64,000 nucleotides of DNA. It comes from Nyssa sinensis (lineage: Eukaryota; Streptophyta; Magnoliopsida; Cornales; Nyssaceae). The notes beneath the pieces are model-generated. The model ran no database searches and had not been told where the DNA came from. It was given only the letters and a program-made list of their open reading frames with translations. The stretch spans positions 13,166,515-13,230,514 of the forward strand of contig CM018038.1 in NCBI GenBank assembly GCA_008638375.1, given 5' to 3'. The position numbers and the translations under genes are program-made. Positions 11,511 through 22,389 of the stretch are shown here, piece by piece; position 1 is the first letter of the stretch, and every line of letters starts with the position of its first letter.

Positions 11511-12760
11511 CCATTAGGTTAAAAAATGCTAATAAACAAAACCACATATGCCATATATATTACGTATGACACTTATTAATTGGCCAGACAAAATGTAACT
11601 GGACAATCAAATAATTGCTTAACTGAAAAGTCTAAATGTAAATGGTATCTACATATAGATAACATTGAATTAACATGTCAAAATTAAGAGAGTAAAGGTA
11701 GAATAGTAAAGAAATGTGAATTTTAGACTTGAATTTCTTTGTTGAAATAGTATATTTAACTTCTGTCAAATCAATTTATAATTATTGAAGTAAAGTGTAT
11801 GTATATATGCCAAAGTCGTGAGTGATGCAGTAATATTATCTATTTATTTTTAAAAGGAAAAAGCAAAGTTTAAAAGAGATTAATAAAAATTTAATACTAT
11901 CAATCCTAAATATTAGAAAGACTTTAAAAAAATTTGTGTATGTGTGTGTATATATATATTGCGAACTATACATAAGAGAAAAAAGATTTTAACTCAGCAC
12001 CTTTGTGTGAAGAGTGGAAATTACAATAAAAGATTAATTCTAAAATAATTAGTCAAAAGCAATATCACTATTACTTGTCTAATGAGATAGAAATAAGCCA
12101 TAAGACTTTGTGCAAGTGGGGTCGATAATTTAGTGTCCACCCACAGGTCCTTAAACACGGGAGACTCTCTAAACATCATTATTTTTTAGGGGCTCAATGT
12201 CCATTTTAGATTTGATGATTCGAAGGTTCTTTTTTTTTTTTTTTTGGGGGGGGGGGGGGTAGAAGCCAACAATTCAAGCATTGTGTTAACTGAAGCGGCA
12301 TGTTGTCTAGGCTTTGAGTTTGGCAAATTTAAGCTGTCTTAGAGCTAGTTTGGCAGGTCCGGCAATTTTTCAAATGGTGCTTCTGAAAGTGTGTTGGAAT
12401 AGCAGGCTGGTCTCGTGATTTTCATATACACACGGCATCTACTTAGAAAGCATTTGGTGAAGTGGGTGGGAAAAAAAATTGCAAATCATACCTACAATTT
12501 TAAACCTACTACAAATAACTCCAATATCAAAATTGCGGATGCGATTTGCGATTTTTTTCCCACATACTCCACCAAGGGGACCTTAGTATTGTAAACTGAA
12601 TTAACATGTTTGCCAATTATTTATGGCAATAATGATTTGGAGTGATTGCAAAGAATATGATTTAAAATTCAAATAAATAAAACCACATGTTGTTTGAAAT
12701 CAAACTTCAAATTTGGAAAGGGTTTTGTTTTTTATTGTGAATTCCATTTTTGTTATTTTT
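11511..12760. other. Intergenic, no gene seen
   Basis: AT-rich sequence with a T-run followed by a G-run near 12231-12259. No conserved protein or clear element boundary is visible. Confidence 0.5.
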
Positions 12761-12764
12761 TTTC

Positions 12765-13292
12765 AGAAAAATATTAAAAAAATTTTAAAATAAATTTTTT
12801 AATTTAAAAAATTCATAATACATTTTTTTATTTAAAAAGTTCAAAAAAGAAACTTTTAATAAAAAAAAACTTAATTATTAACTTTCGTATTAATACCGTT
12901 AAAAATTATTACTAATTATACTAAAATGGCATTCAAGATACATTTTAGTTTAAAAAGACCAAAAAATATATAAAATAAAATTTTCAATCCTAAAAAATCA
13001 TAACATTTTATAAAGTAAAAATTTATATGTTAGGCATTTTAGATAAACAAACAATTTTTTTTTTTTTTTTTGTATTGATGAATTTATTGTATCATTATTT
13101 AGTATTTTTTAAAATATATCTTGAAGGTTATTTTGATCTAATTAATAATATTTTCTAACGATGTTAAGGTGAAAGTTAATAATTAGACTTTTTGTATTAA
13201 AAATTTGTTTTTTGAATCTTTTAGAAAGAAAAAAAAATATCATGAATTTTTTAGATTAAAAAAATTATTTTAAGAATTTTTTAGTATTTTTT
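12765..13292. mobile_element. Foldback MITE family, copy 1 (most complete)
   Basis: Two arms of roughly 200 bases each, inverted relative to one another, flank a central spacer. For example, ttcaagatacattttag on the left pairs with tatatcttgaaggttat on the right, and attattaactttc pairs with gaaagttaataat. The whole element can fold into a long imperfect hairpin. It is non-coding. Related copies lie at 21089-22674 (interrupted) and 42690-43211. The superfamily is not clear; such long inverted repeats occur in Mutator-like and foldback elements. Confidence 0.6.
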
Positions 13293-13477
13293 TCTTTTTT
13301 TTCTTCCTTTGATTGGGTAAATTCTAAAAATCAATTTTTTTTTAGTAAGAACAGTTGCATTTGCCATTTCTATCACACGCGACAGATCCAATTGGTCGGT
13401 GGAAGATTTTTGGACAAGGGAACCTTTTTTTGGTGGATTGGGTGGTAGAAAAGAATCGCCTTCCGCCTTTCTCCCGA

Positions 13478-13552
<75 letters not shown>
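13478..13552. repeat. (TA)n(GA)n microsatellite
   Basis: A compound tract of about ten TA units followed by about 27 GA units. Open reading frames through it (IYIYIY, RERERE) are artefacts of the repeat. Confidence 0.95.
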
Positions 13553-13555
<3 letters not shown>

Positions 13556-13984
13556 ACTACTCATATCGTGAGCATCAAACTTGTACATAAAGAGCAGAGA
13601 AACATGAACCGAAGGGGGAAAGAGTGACAACTACGCTCATGCGCTGCTAGCACGTGAGGTGAAATATTCTTTTAATTTTAAAATAGGAAAAAAAATGATG
13701 GGTGACTATTAAAATTGATCTAGAAAAATTTTATGACAGAATTGAATGGACCTTTACAAAACAGGTTATGAGAAAATTGAGTTTTCACAAAGTTTTATCA
13801 ATTAAATTAATATTTGTATTTCACCTGTCATATTTCACGTATTAATTAATGATTGTCCATCAAAAGAGTTTAAACCTACAATAAATACTATATAGGGGAT
13901 CCCCTTTTTCTGTATTTTTTTATTATATATATGAGTGCCGAACTAGTCTCTTCAATTCTAAACTTTAGAATAGAAAAGTTAAAG

Positions 13985-15780
13985 ATGTGGGTTGAAAAAT
14001 TGACAGAGAATCAAATCTTATTAGTCATTTACCATTTGTGGATGATTGTCTAATTTTTGTTGTGGCATCAAGCCAAGCATGTAGTGTTATTAAGGATATT
14101 CTTGATATATTTGGTAGAGCATCAAGGCAATTAGTCAATTTTAATAAATTTAGTATGTTCTTTTCAAGAAATGTGGCTACCTATGATAGGAGGATAGTTA
14201 AGCAAGTCTTGGAACTCAATGTTGAAGGACATTTGGACAAATATTTGGGAACCCCTTGGTTAGATTCAAAGAGTAAAAGCAATCAATTTAAACAAGTAAT
14301 GGAGAAAATTGAAAAAATGATGCAGGGTTGGATGGCAAAAACCCTATTGAAAGCTGGTCGTGAAATATTAATAAGATCGATATTATCATCGTTAGCTCAA
14401 CACAATATGAATTATTACTTGATTTCAAAAAAAAATTAGAGATGAAATTGATCGTATGTAAATGAATTTTTTATGAGGCCGCGGTGCAAAACACAATGAT
14501 ATTAATTGGGTTAAATGGAATCATATATGTCCGGAAAAGAATAAAGGAGGTCTAAATATACGTAATGCTAATGGTATAAATATAACAGCTATGGCAAAGC
14601 TAGGATAGAAAATTTTAACATATCAGAATAATATTTGGATTTCTCAGGTTAAGGATAAATATCTCTCTAATAGTAATTTCTTTAGCAGTAAGATTAAGTC
14701 TAATTATCCTTGGGCATGGAAAAATATTTTAAAGGCCAAAAATGTTCTTATTGAAGGAATTAAATGGTCACTTGGTAATGGAAGGAATATTCTATTTTGG
14801 GTTGATAAATGGGCTACTGAGCGTGCTTTTTACGAATACGAACAAAATTATAGGGGAGATGCAATTGACTGGGATTTAAAAGTTTGTGATTGTATTTTGG
14901 AGAACAAGCAGTGGACCTAAGAAAAACTAGAACAGCTGGTGGGACATACTCTAGCTAATATTATTAGACAAATTCTTATTCCTGTTTCAAATGTTAAGGA
15001 TACTTTGTGATGGAGATTAGAGCCCATTGGGTTGTTCTCCGAAAAATCAGCTATGAGACAAGTTAGGGATTTGAGATGTGGAGATATTATTCAAAATTTA
15101 CAGTAAAAGAAAACTTATTTCGTTTGGATATGAAAATTACGATGTGCTCCTAAAATCATATTTTTTTTATAGTTAGTTCTTAGAAATAGGTTGCCTACGA
15201 AAGAATTACTTCACAAAAGAGGTACCAATGTAGGTATTTATTGTGATCTATGTCCAGATAAGATAGAGACTCAATACCATTTATTCCTTCAATGTCAGGG
15301 TGCTACATATGTTTGGAATTTAATGAGGGGGCATGTGAGAGTCCAACTATGGGAGATAATAACATTGTTGAGTGGTTAAAGAAAATACATGAACTTAAGC
15401 GTAAAAATGGGAGAGATGAAAAAAAAGTTGTTAATATTTTGTGGCAAATTTGATGTCAAAGGAATAACAAAATTTTTAGAAAAGATAAATTTAATCCTTT
15501 TCAAATCATTGAAAAAGCAACCAACATGTTTAAGGATTATTTTATGATTAGGAAGTGGATAAGTTCCGATTCGTATGCTAAGACGAGAAGTAAACATGTG
15601 AGATTTGTTAGATAGATTCCACCAATAGGAATGAAAAAGTTAAACTTTGATGGATCTAGAAAAGGAAATAATTTATCGAAAAGAGTTGGTGCTATTCTCT
15701 AGAATGAAACAAGTGAAATTTGTTGGGCATTATCTAATACGTATAATGGAAGAACATTAGAAAGACTGGTGCAAACTCAA
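13985..15780 (+). pseudogene. LINE (non-LTR retrotransposon) ORF2 3' half, broken
   Basis: It encodes the end of the reverse transcriptase, the linker and the start of RNase H. FVDDCLIFV is the F-x-DD form of the catalytic box. KYLGTPW, then MQGWMAKTLLKAGREILI and INWVKWNHICPEKNKGGL are the usual LINE block after it. RNRLPTKELLHKRG with YCDLCPDKIETQYHLFLQC is the zf-RVT cysteine/histidine motif, and KLNFDGS near 15636 opens RNase H. Many in-frame stops (for example near 14470, 14608, 14920, 15010 and 15100) show it is dead. The 5' half (endonuclease) is missing, as is usual for truncated LINE insertions. Confidence 0.8.
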
Positions 15781-16492
15781 CAAAAAAAAATACTTTTATT
15801 CAAAAATATTTTTAATATTAATTATTAAAAAAATAAAATAGTTATAATGATATGTCTTGATAATTATATCTATAAATTTTACTTTAATTTGAGTCATAGG
15901 TATTATAACTAAGAAAAACTATGGTATGGTTAAGTATAAGAAACATAATTTCTTTAATTCAAAAATATATTAATGGCACGTTTGTTATACCGGAATGGAA
16001 TAAGACCATAATAGAATGAGTTCAGGAATTGAATGAATTCAAGAATGGAATAAGAATGATCATTTCATTCATTTGTTTGGCTAAATACCTAGGAATGGAA
16101 TGATGATTTCATTATTGTGTTTGGTTTGAACAATTCAACTATTGGAATGTAATTGAATCTAAGTTAAATATCGAAATTCTGTAAATTAATTAAATAATTT
16201 TTAAAAATATTTGTATACACTTGAGTAAATAAAATATGTCAAGTCACTATATTCCACTTCAACATGTTACATTTAAAAATAATAGTACTCATATTTGACA
16301 AATTGAGCATAACTAGAAAATTTCCTAATAAAAAATCAATCCAATTGCAATCAAAAGTTGGGAATGTAATAACATAAGCCTAATAAATCAATTTAAATCC
16401 AAGTCCAAATCAAAATCAATCAAAATGCCATTAACAAAGAATTTTTTTAACACATCCTAGATGCTTCCATTCATTTTTTTAAGTACAGAAAG

Positions 16493-16496
<4 letters not shown>

Positions 16497-16569
<73 letters not shown>
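16497..16569. repeat. (TA)n microsatellite
   Basis: About 36 TA units inside the Harbinger element. The tyrosine/isoleucine reading frames across it are artefacts. Confidence 0.95.
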
Positions 16570-16571
<2 letters not shown>

Positions 16572-16765
16572 ATCATTAACAAAGTAAGACCAAGTTTGTC
16601 CAAAAAGAAACTTACCAACAACATTCCCAAAAAAACAGACCATGAATCCATGTTAACCTCCAAAAGAGCAAGTAACTTCCAAAAAAAGAACTTTCTAGTT
16701 TTGTTTCAAAATATCAAGTTCAAACTTTAAAACCAACAACTATATATCACCCTTAAGTAATGCTT

Positions 16766-17299
16766 TCACCCATTCTTCCTTCTCATTATCAGAAATAGTG
16801 AAAAAAAATCAATTGTTTCATGATCACGAGCAATTTGAAGAGTTGCTTTATGGCGCTCAAACATGGAAATAATACGCAGCTTCAACAATTCTTCATTGAT
16901 CCTCACCCTCTTCTCAATAACTGCGACATCATAACCTATTGCTTCAGTCAATTTGATCGTAAACTCTTTGATCTCCTTGCCCATTGCTAATCCTACCTCT
17001 TTGATTGCTTCTAATAAGTTGTCATTGCTTTGACTCCTCCTCCTCCTCCTTTGGCTAGAACATTCTTCACTTGAATTTTTAGTATTATGTGTTGGTGCAA
17101 AAGAGAGTGATGCATCATTTTCGTCCAATCCATCACATGTCTTAGTCTCATTTTCTGCACCTTCTTTATCAAGTTCTTCCACAACATCTGCAACGGTTTG
17201 AACATTCCTCCCAGTTGCTCGATCTTTTCCAAATATGATGAGAAGTTCCTCAAAATGGGGTAAAGATTTATTTTTGAACATAGTTGCACCCTTGTGACT
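16766..17299 (-). CDS. Harbinger ORF1, C-terminal exon
   Basis: It follows an intron of about 70 bases (acceptor ttgtttgtag at 17300) and joins in frame as EYIE|SHKGATMFKNKSLPHFEEL. It goes on with LLIIFGKDRATGRN, a charged acidic stretch, a basic patch QRRRRRSQS and a helical tail (LLEAIKEVGLAMGKEIKEF) ending at a stop at 16766. Exon order, length and motif match ORF1-type Myb/SANT proteins of plants. No stop interrupts it, so this exon is still intact. Confidence 0.75.
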   Translation of the reverse strand, partial: SHKGATMFKNKSLPHFEELLIIFGKDRATGRNVQTVADVVEELDKEGAENETKTCDGLDENDASLSFAPTHNTKNSSEECSSQRRRRRSQSNDNLLEAIKEVGLAMGKEIKEFTIKLTEAIGYDVAVIEKRVRINEELLKLRIISMFERHKATLQIARDHETIDFFSLFLIMRRKNG

Positions 17300-17370
17300 C
17301 TACAAACAAACCACATAAATAAATTATTATCGAAATAAAATATGTAATGTAAATAAAAAATTACACTTAC

Positions 17371-17725
17371 CTCTATGTATTCTTCCCACACAAGTGGCTC
17401 TGCAACCACACATTTCTTATCATTATCCCAGCCAAACCCACTTGTGTTAGGCCCATATAACATGTCATAAACAATATTGAAATCTTTCTTCATTGTTTTG
17501 ATTCTTGATTCTATATGTGGTTTTGCCTTTATTCCCACTCCAGGCAACTTGACATTCAATTCTCTTTCCACAGCATTATAAAACCCAGGCTTAAAACCAT
17601 TATTTGCTCTATGATTTTCAGAATTAACAGCATGAAACATGGCTTCAATAAGCTTCTCATCCTCCTTTTCAGTCCATTTTTTTTTTTTTTCCCGGTCATC
17701 GATCTTCCAATGTTAATGAATCCAT
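17371..17725 (-). CDS. Harbinger ORF1, exon with Myb/SANT-like DNA-binding domain
   Basis: The reading is WTEKEDEKLIEAMFHAVN, then NGFKPGFYNAVERELNVK, then HIESRIKTMKKDFNIVYDML, then GFGWDNDKKCVV and VWEEYIE. This is the plant Myb/SANT-like domain (Myb_DNA-bind_3) of PIF/Harbinger ORF1 and its domesticated relatives. In active elements this protein helps the transposase reach the DNA and the nucleus. The donor is GAG|gtaagt at 17370, phase 0. The proposed start at 17725 (MDSLTLEDR) is out of frame with the domain because of an A-run near 17690 (plus-strand T-run), so the first few codons may be broken by slippage. The domain itself is open. Confidence 0.75.
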
Positions 17726-17909
17726 TTCTAACAAATGTAAAATAAATACTAAGAAGAAAATATAAAAATTACTAAAATAAAATTCAATAACATACATTAA
17801 CATAATATATCATTCGTAAAAACTCGAACATTAAACCAAACAAAAGTACAAGAAACTTTTTTTAATTGTTCTACAATAATATAATTAAGAAATTACATTA
17901 GAAACAAAT

Positions 17910-18075
17910 TTATTTGCCTTGTCTACTTGCCCTCCAGTCATTAAACATTTCGACTACTAAATTTGCTCTAAATGTACTCCATGCAACAATGGAGACAAAA
18001 TCTGCAATAATGGAGAGAGCATGAAAAAGAAAATAGAGAGGAAAAAGAAGACTTACCTGTGCAAAAGATCTATAA
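17910..18075 (-). other. Small exon-like segment in the Harbinger element
   Basis: On the minus strand a donor-like cag|gtaagt near 18055 and an acceptor attattgcag near 18005 flank a short frame, FVSIVAWSTFRANLVVEMF then NDWRASRQGK, ending in a stop. It may be a 3' remnant of the transposase gene or of its UTR. I cannot assign it. Confidence 0.25.
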
Positions 18076-18563
18076 CGATAAGATTGAAGTCTTCTTAGGG
18101 GAACGACAGAGACGCAGTAGATCAGAAGTCTTCTCAGGGGAACGAACTAGACGCAGTAGATCGGCAGCGAGATACGAACAAGACATAGTAATGGAATGGG
18201 CATTCTGCTTATTTTAATAAGGAATGGTGAATCCGACTTGTACAGGATTAATGATTCCATTTGGAATGGCCATTCCGATTTAAAATGACTAAACAAATGT
18301 GGGAATGTAATGGGGCAGGAATGCTGATTCCATTCCTACCCCCATTCGGGCCTACCAAACGAACCCTAAGAATTTTTGTATATCTTAATTTAAATATTAT
18401 ATATATTTTAATATAAAATATTAAAATATTGTTGAAAAGTTGTATATAAGTTTTTTATATCAAAATTCATATCTATGGATAAAATAATTTTTGATTAATA
18501 AAAATATAAGAAACTTAAAAATTAATAAATTTTTTTATTTTCCATATTTATTAGTTATAAAAG

Positions 18564-19151
18564 GTTGACCGTAACATGAACGATCCATTCCTTGAACATT
18601 TACCACGTCTTGTCTATGCTGGATCACACTACATCTATTAACATGTATGCATGAGTCGGTTTTTGAGAAAGGAATGGGACGTGAGAACACGCATTCCTGC
18701 AATTTTGCACGCATTTACACATATAGTAGTGTACACAGTTGCCAACAAATTTAGTATCAGCCAAACAAAGCCTACTAGTAGAAAATATAAGACTCTTATC
18801 CCTAAGATAGTTTATGTCAACATGTAAAGCACACATGCCTTTTATTGTAAAAAATATAATAAAACAAAATAAAAAGAAGACCAACTTTGAGGGGTAAAAT
18901 TATCCTAGATTCAAACCTACAATCCATCACATGAAACTTAGTCAAACACTTGACATTGTTTTTAGCTAGCAATACATTGTTTAAATAAAAAGAAAATAAC
19001 CTCTTATTAACTAATCAAATATATATTATATAAATATATTTATAAATTAAATAAGATGCACATATCAGCGAAAGCCATTGTTGTCGGTGTGCTGTGAGTT
19101 TTTTTTTTTTTTTTTTTAAAGAAGAGAGGGAGAAAGTAAACCAAAATATGA
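18564..19151. other. Intergenic, no gene seen
   Basis: AT-rich spacer between the split MITE and the next element. It contains a T-run near 19100 and no conserved protein. Confidence 0.5.
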
Positions 19152-19154
19152 TAA

Positions 19155-20463
19155 GACTGTGTTTGTCTAAGCGTTTGGACAGTTTGAAGCTCAAACCACA
19201 CTTTACCCATTTCATGCTTGTTTGGATGGAGTTAACTGGACCGTACTTAAAGAGCTAATTTGAGCTCAAACCGCACAGAAGCTTTTTCAAACCGAGTGGA
19301 ACAATTCTGTGGCTTATTTCAATTGTCATGCCACTTGACTTTTGGCTTTTCATTTTATTACGATTATGCTATGGCATTAAAAACACTATCTACTCCGTTT
19401 TCTTCTCAAAATATTCCTTCCATGTCCTATTTATATACAAACACATATATACACAAAACCCTTGATGCAGCTATTTTTGACTCGTCAAGGATACCACCGT
19501 CTCTGCGAATGCACCTGCAAAGAAATAAGATCAGAAAGCTGCCGGGGAGGGCTCCGATGAGTAGCCGCTCCGATGGTTAAATGAGATGATGAAGAGAAAT
19601 ATCACTTGAAGTAATAATATCTTCTTTTTCTTGTTTAAGTAAAAAACTCAGATACTTTAGACATACCTCTTCCAATGTATTTATAGGTAAGTGAATTGTG
19701 TTCTTTTGTGCTAAGCGGTGGACTTAATGATATTTTTATGTCACTGTTCATTGTTGATTTGACAGTGGTGTAGGGCTAAGATTTATTTCGTCTTTGGTCA
19801 GAGATAGATCCCACCGCTTGTCAGGCGGCACAGCATTCATCATGACGGCATACGTCATAATAATATTTATAAATGGTTGTCTTAACATGACATCGGTATC
19901 CCGAGATACTTTGGTAGTGACCTCGGTAGTCTTAACAAACAACCTAGGCTATTTGTTTGAGTATATCGGGATGCAAGAACCTTTTTATATTTATTTGGAG
20001 AAGTATATATATTTCAAGCTGGACACGTGTCAAGTCCTAACTGGGAGTATCTTTTTGGTGTATCAACCCTAATATAATATTATATTTGAATATTAAAATA
20101 AATACTATATTATATTTAATGTTGTATAGATCTTAATATAATATTATATAATATTTGAATATAACATTGATAATATATATACTTTAATAATTTATTATTA
20201 TATATTTTTATTATTTAGAAAAATATAATACATTACAAAATACACAATTTAATATACAAGGATAAAAAGATAATTCATACTAAAATCGTTCTTTTTCATA
20301 ATTCATCTAAATATTATAGTATCATTTAAGTAATTTAAGTACTTATCAAATACATCCATTTAAACACTTAACAACTTAATTCAAATTATAATTTTTCACA
20401 ACTATTTGATTAAAATAGCATTAACTGGAATTATACTTTTTTACGAATCATCCAAACAAATAC
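19155..20463. mobile_element. Element A: TAA-flanked non-autonomous PIF/Harbinger-like element
   Basis: It starts GACTGTGTTTGTCTAAGCG and ends CATCCAAACAAATAC, with TAA on both sides (19152-19154 and 20464-20466). The first about 200 bases are comparatively GC-rich with repeated 'caaaccg' and 'gctcaaa' motifs. The right third (ttcatctaaatattatag, then acttaacaacttaattcaaat) is shared with elements B and C. It has no transposase. It contains a hAT-like or unclassified middle (19480-20080) absent from C. Confidence 0.5.
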
Positions 20464-21773
20464 TAAGAGGGAAGACGAGACGCAGATGTAACAGATTGAT
20501 AAGATTGTAACTATTTGAATGACCAATGATGGTGGAGAATTATTGGATAATCTTGAAATATAAGAAGTACTTTTGTTTCTAATAAACTCGACTTGTATAA
20601 ATAGTACCTCAAAATTTGCCTAGATCAAGGCCAATTAGACCGAATAATCTCTCTTAAGATATTCCTTTTTTATGGACAATGTTACTATAAATTTTAATTT
20701 TTACGATGCAATTTTTTAACCAATAGATAAGGCATGTTTGGTTCGGCGGAGGGTGGTGGACTTTTGCGGTTTGAAGCTCAAATCGGGCTTACTCGATAAA
20801 GTGCCTGTTTGGCAAATCTTTCAAACCGGGCTTATGAACCTCAATTTTCCTCCAAACTGCGCGGACCCATTAAGTTGGTTAACCCAGCTTTTTCCCATAA
20901 GCGGTCGGGGTCATTTGGAATGTTAAAAAGTTGCCAACATTTCATTCATATATTACGATCATGCCATCGTACAAGCAATTGACTTATTCTGTATAAACTA
21001 AAAAATCTTCCGAGTGTCCTGCATGTATATAAAATCTTCCAAGTGTCCTGCATATATATCTAAAAAGTTCCAGCCGTTGCTATAAGTTATTTTTATCTAA
21101 AAAGTTCAAAAAATAAATTTTTAATAAAAAAAATTCAATTATTATTTTTTATTTTAATACCGTTAAAAAATATTATTGATTATACTAAAATGACATTCAA
21201 GATATATTTTAGAAAAAAATATTAAAAAATATATAAAATAAAATTTTCAATCCCAAAAAATCATAATATTTTATAAAATAAAAATTTATTTTTTAGGCAT
21301 TCTAAATAAATAAAAAATGTGATTTTTTTTTTTTGGATCAAAAAATTTGTTGTATTTATTATTTAGTATTTTTTTTTAAAATGTATCTTGAAAATTATTT
21401 TGAAATAATTAATAATATTTTTTAACAGTATTAATTAGAGGTGGCAAATGTTATCCAAATCTGTCAACCCGTCCTAAATCAACCCGCCCACTATCTACCC
21501 GCTCATATAGTTAGCGGGTTATAAACAGGTTAGGTAATAAGGAACCCGTTAATTTAACGGGTCAATACGGGTTGAATATGGGTGTTTGACGGATTGAGAA
21601 TAAAAAATAATAAAATAGTATAAGAATATATATATATATATATATCTCTTTTATATATGAGAATATATATATATATTTATATTTATATATCCATTTGAGA
21701 AAGAAGAAAATACTAAAACATATACAATAAATTATAAAACAAAATTAATATTTAGAGAATGTAATTCAACATC

Positions 21774-21822
<49 letters not shown>

Positions 21823-21841
21823 AAAACACAAACCAAAAACT

Positions 21842-22389
21842 AATCAATGTTATTCCTACCATTATTTGGCATTGATAGGTTAGATATTCCTGCCACCTCA
21901 TCAACAAGATGATGTTCATATCTCCCTTGGACAAAAACATGGACTTTATTTAAATTATTACAACTCTAATCAAATTAATCACACTGCTGATGGGAGGATT
22001 TTAGATAATCACACTGTTATTTGACTCACTCTTATGAAGCCTTTTTTTTTCTCTTTGCAGGTGAGCAGAGAGTTCAAGGAATCCATCAATGCAATGTGAC
22101 CATCAACATGACATGCATTACAGGCCAGAGAACGAGCACCCTTATATCTGTTGAGCTTGATGTGTGACATAAATGGCACCAACATCATCTTGTCCATGTT
22201 TGATTAGAGCTTGATAGTAAGATTATCTAAAATCCTCCAATCAACAGTGTGATTAATTTGATTAGAGTTGTAATAATTCAAATAACGTCCATGTTTTTCT
22301 CCAAGGGAGATATGAACATCATCTTGTTGATCAGGTGGCAGGAAAATTTAACCTATCAATGCTAAATAATGGTAGGAATAGCATTGATT
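21842..22389. repeat. Long near-perfect inverted repeat (hairpin) with 210-base loop
   Basis: The left arm 21842-22010 and right arm 22221-22389 are inverted copies of about 169 bases with only about ten mismatches by eye (about 94%). Landmarks are caacaagatgatgttcat, atctcccttgg and aactctaatcaaattaatc. The loop is 22011-22220. A transcript through this region would form a long double-stranded stem able to feed small-RNA production. Confidence 0.85.
22009..22197 (-). other. Loop of the hairpin: possible captured gene fragment
   Basis: The loop has an open frame on the minus strand (KMMLVPFMSHIKLNRYKGAR, then LACNACHVDGHIALMDSL). On the plus strand a polypyrimidine stretch ends in ctttgcag|GTGAGC, which looks like a splice acceptor. 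Its base composition differs from the surrounding AT-rich element. I do not recognise the protein. It may be a piece of host exon carried by the hAT-like element, or chance. Confidence 0.25.

Larger units (their letters stand above)
15974..18366 (-). mobile_element. PIF/Harbinger element with ORF1 only
   Basis: The ends are inverted repeats: left TGGCACGTTTGTTATACCGG, right (reversed) GGGTTCGTTTGGTAGGCCCG, both followed by GAATGG. TAA flanks both ends (15971-15973 and 18367-18369), the target duplication typical of PIF/Harbinger. It is about 2.4 kb. It carries the Myb/SANT-like ORF1 gene on the minus strand but no recognisable DDE transposase, so it could move only with help. A (TA)n tract sits at 16497-16569. 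Confidence 0.75.
15782..18563. mobile_element. MITE copy interrupted by the PIF/Harbinger insertion
   Basis: The two outer pieces, 15782-15973 and 18370-18563, match the MITE at 8311-8812 in order: aataaaatagttat, then ttgtatat, then tcaaaattcatat, then ataagaaa, then gttgac near the right end. The left terminus is lost at the junction with the LINE. The missing middle is exactly the Harbinger element plus one TAA. Confidence 0.6.

Noticed and set aside
13355..13630. Open frames with RERERE, SLSLSL and IYIYIY runs
   Set aside because: They read through the (TA)n(GA)n microsatellite and have no other protein-like features.
16457..16730. Open frames on both strands with long IYIYIY runs
   Set aside because: Artefacts of the (TA)n tract inside the Harbinger element.
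18624..18884. 86-codon frame with an N-terminal hydrophobic stretch
   Set aside because: Low-complexity AT-rich start, no homology recognised and no splice or promoter context.
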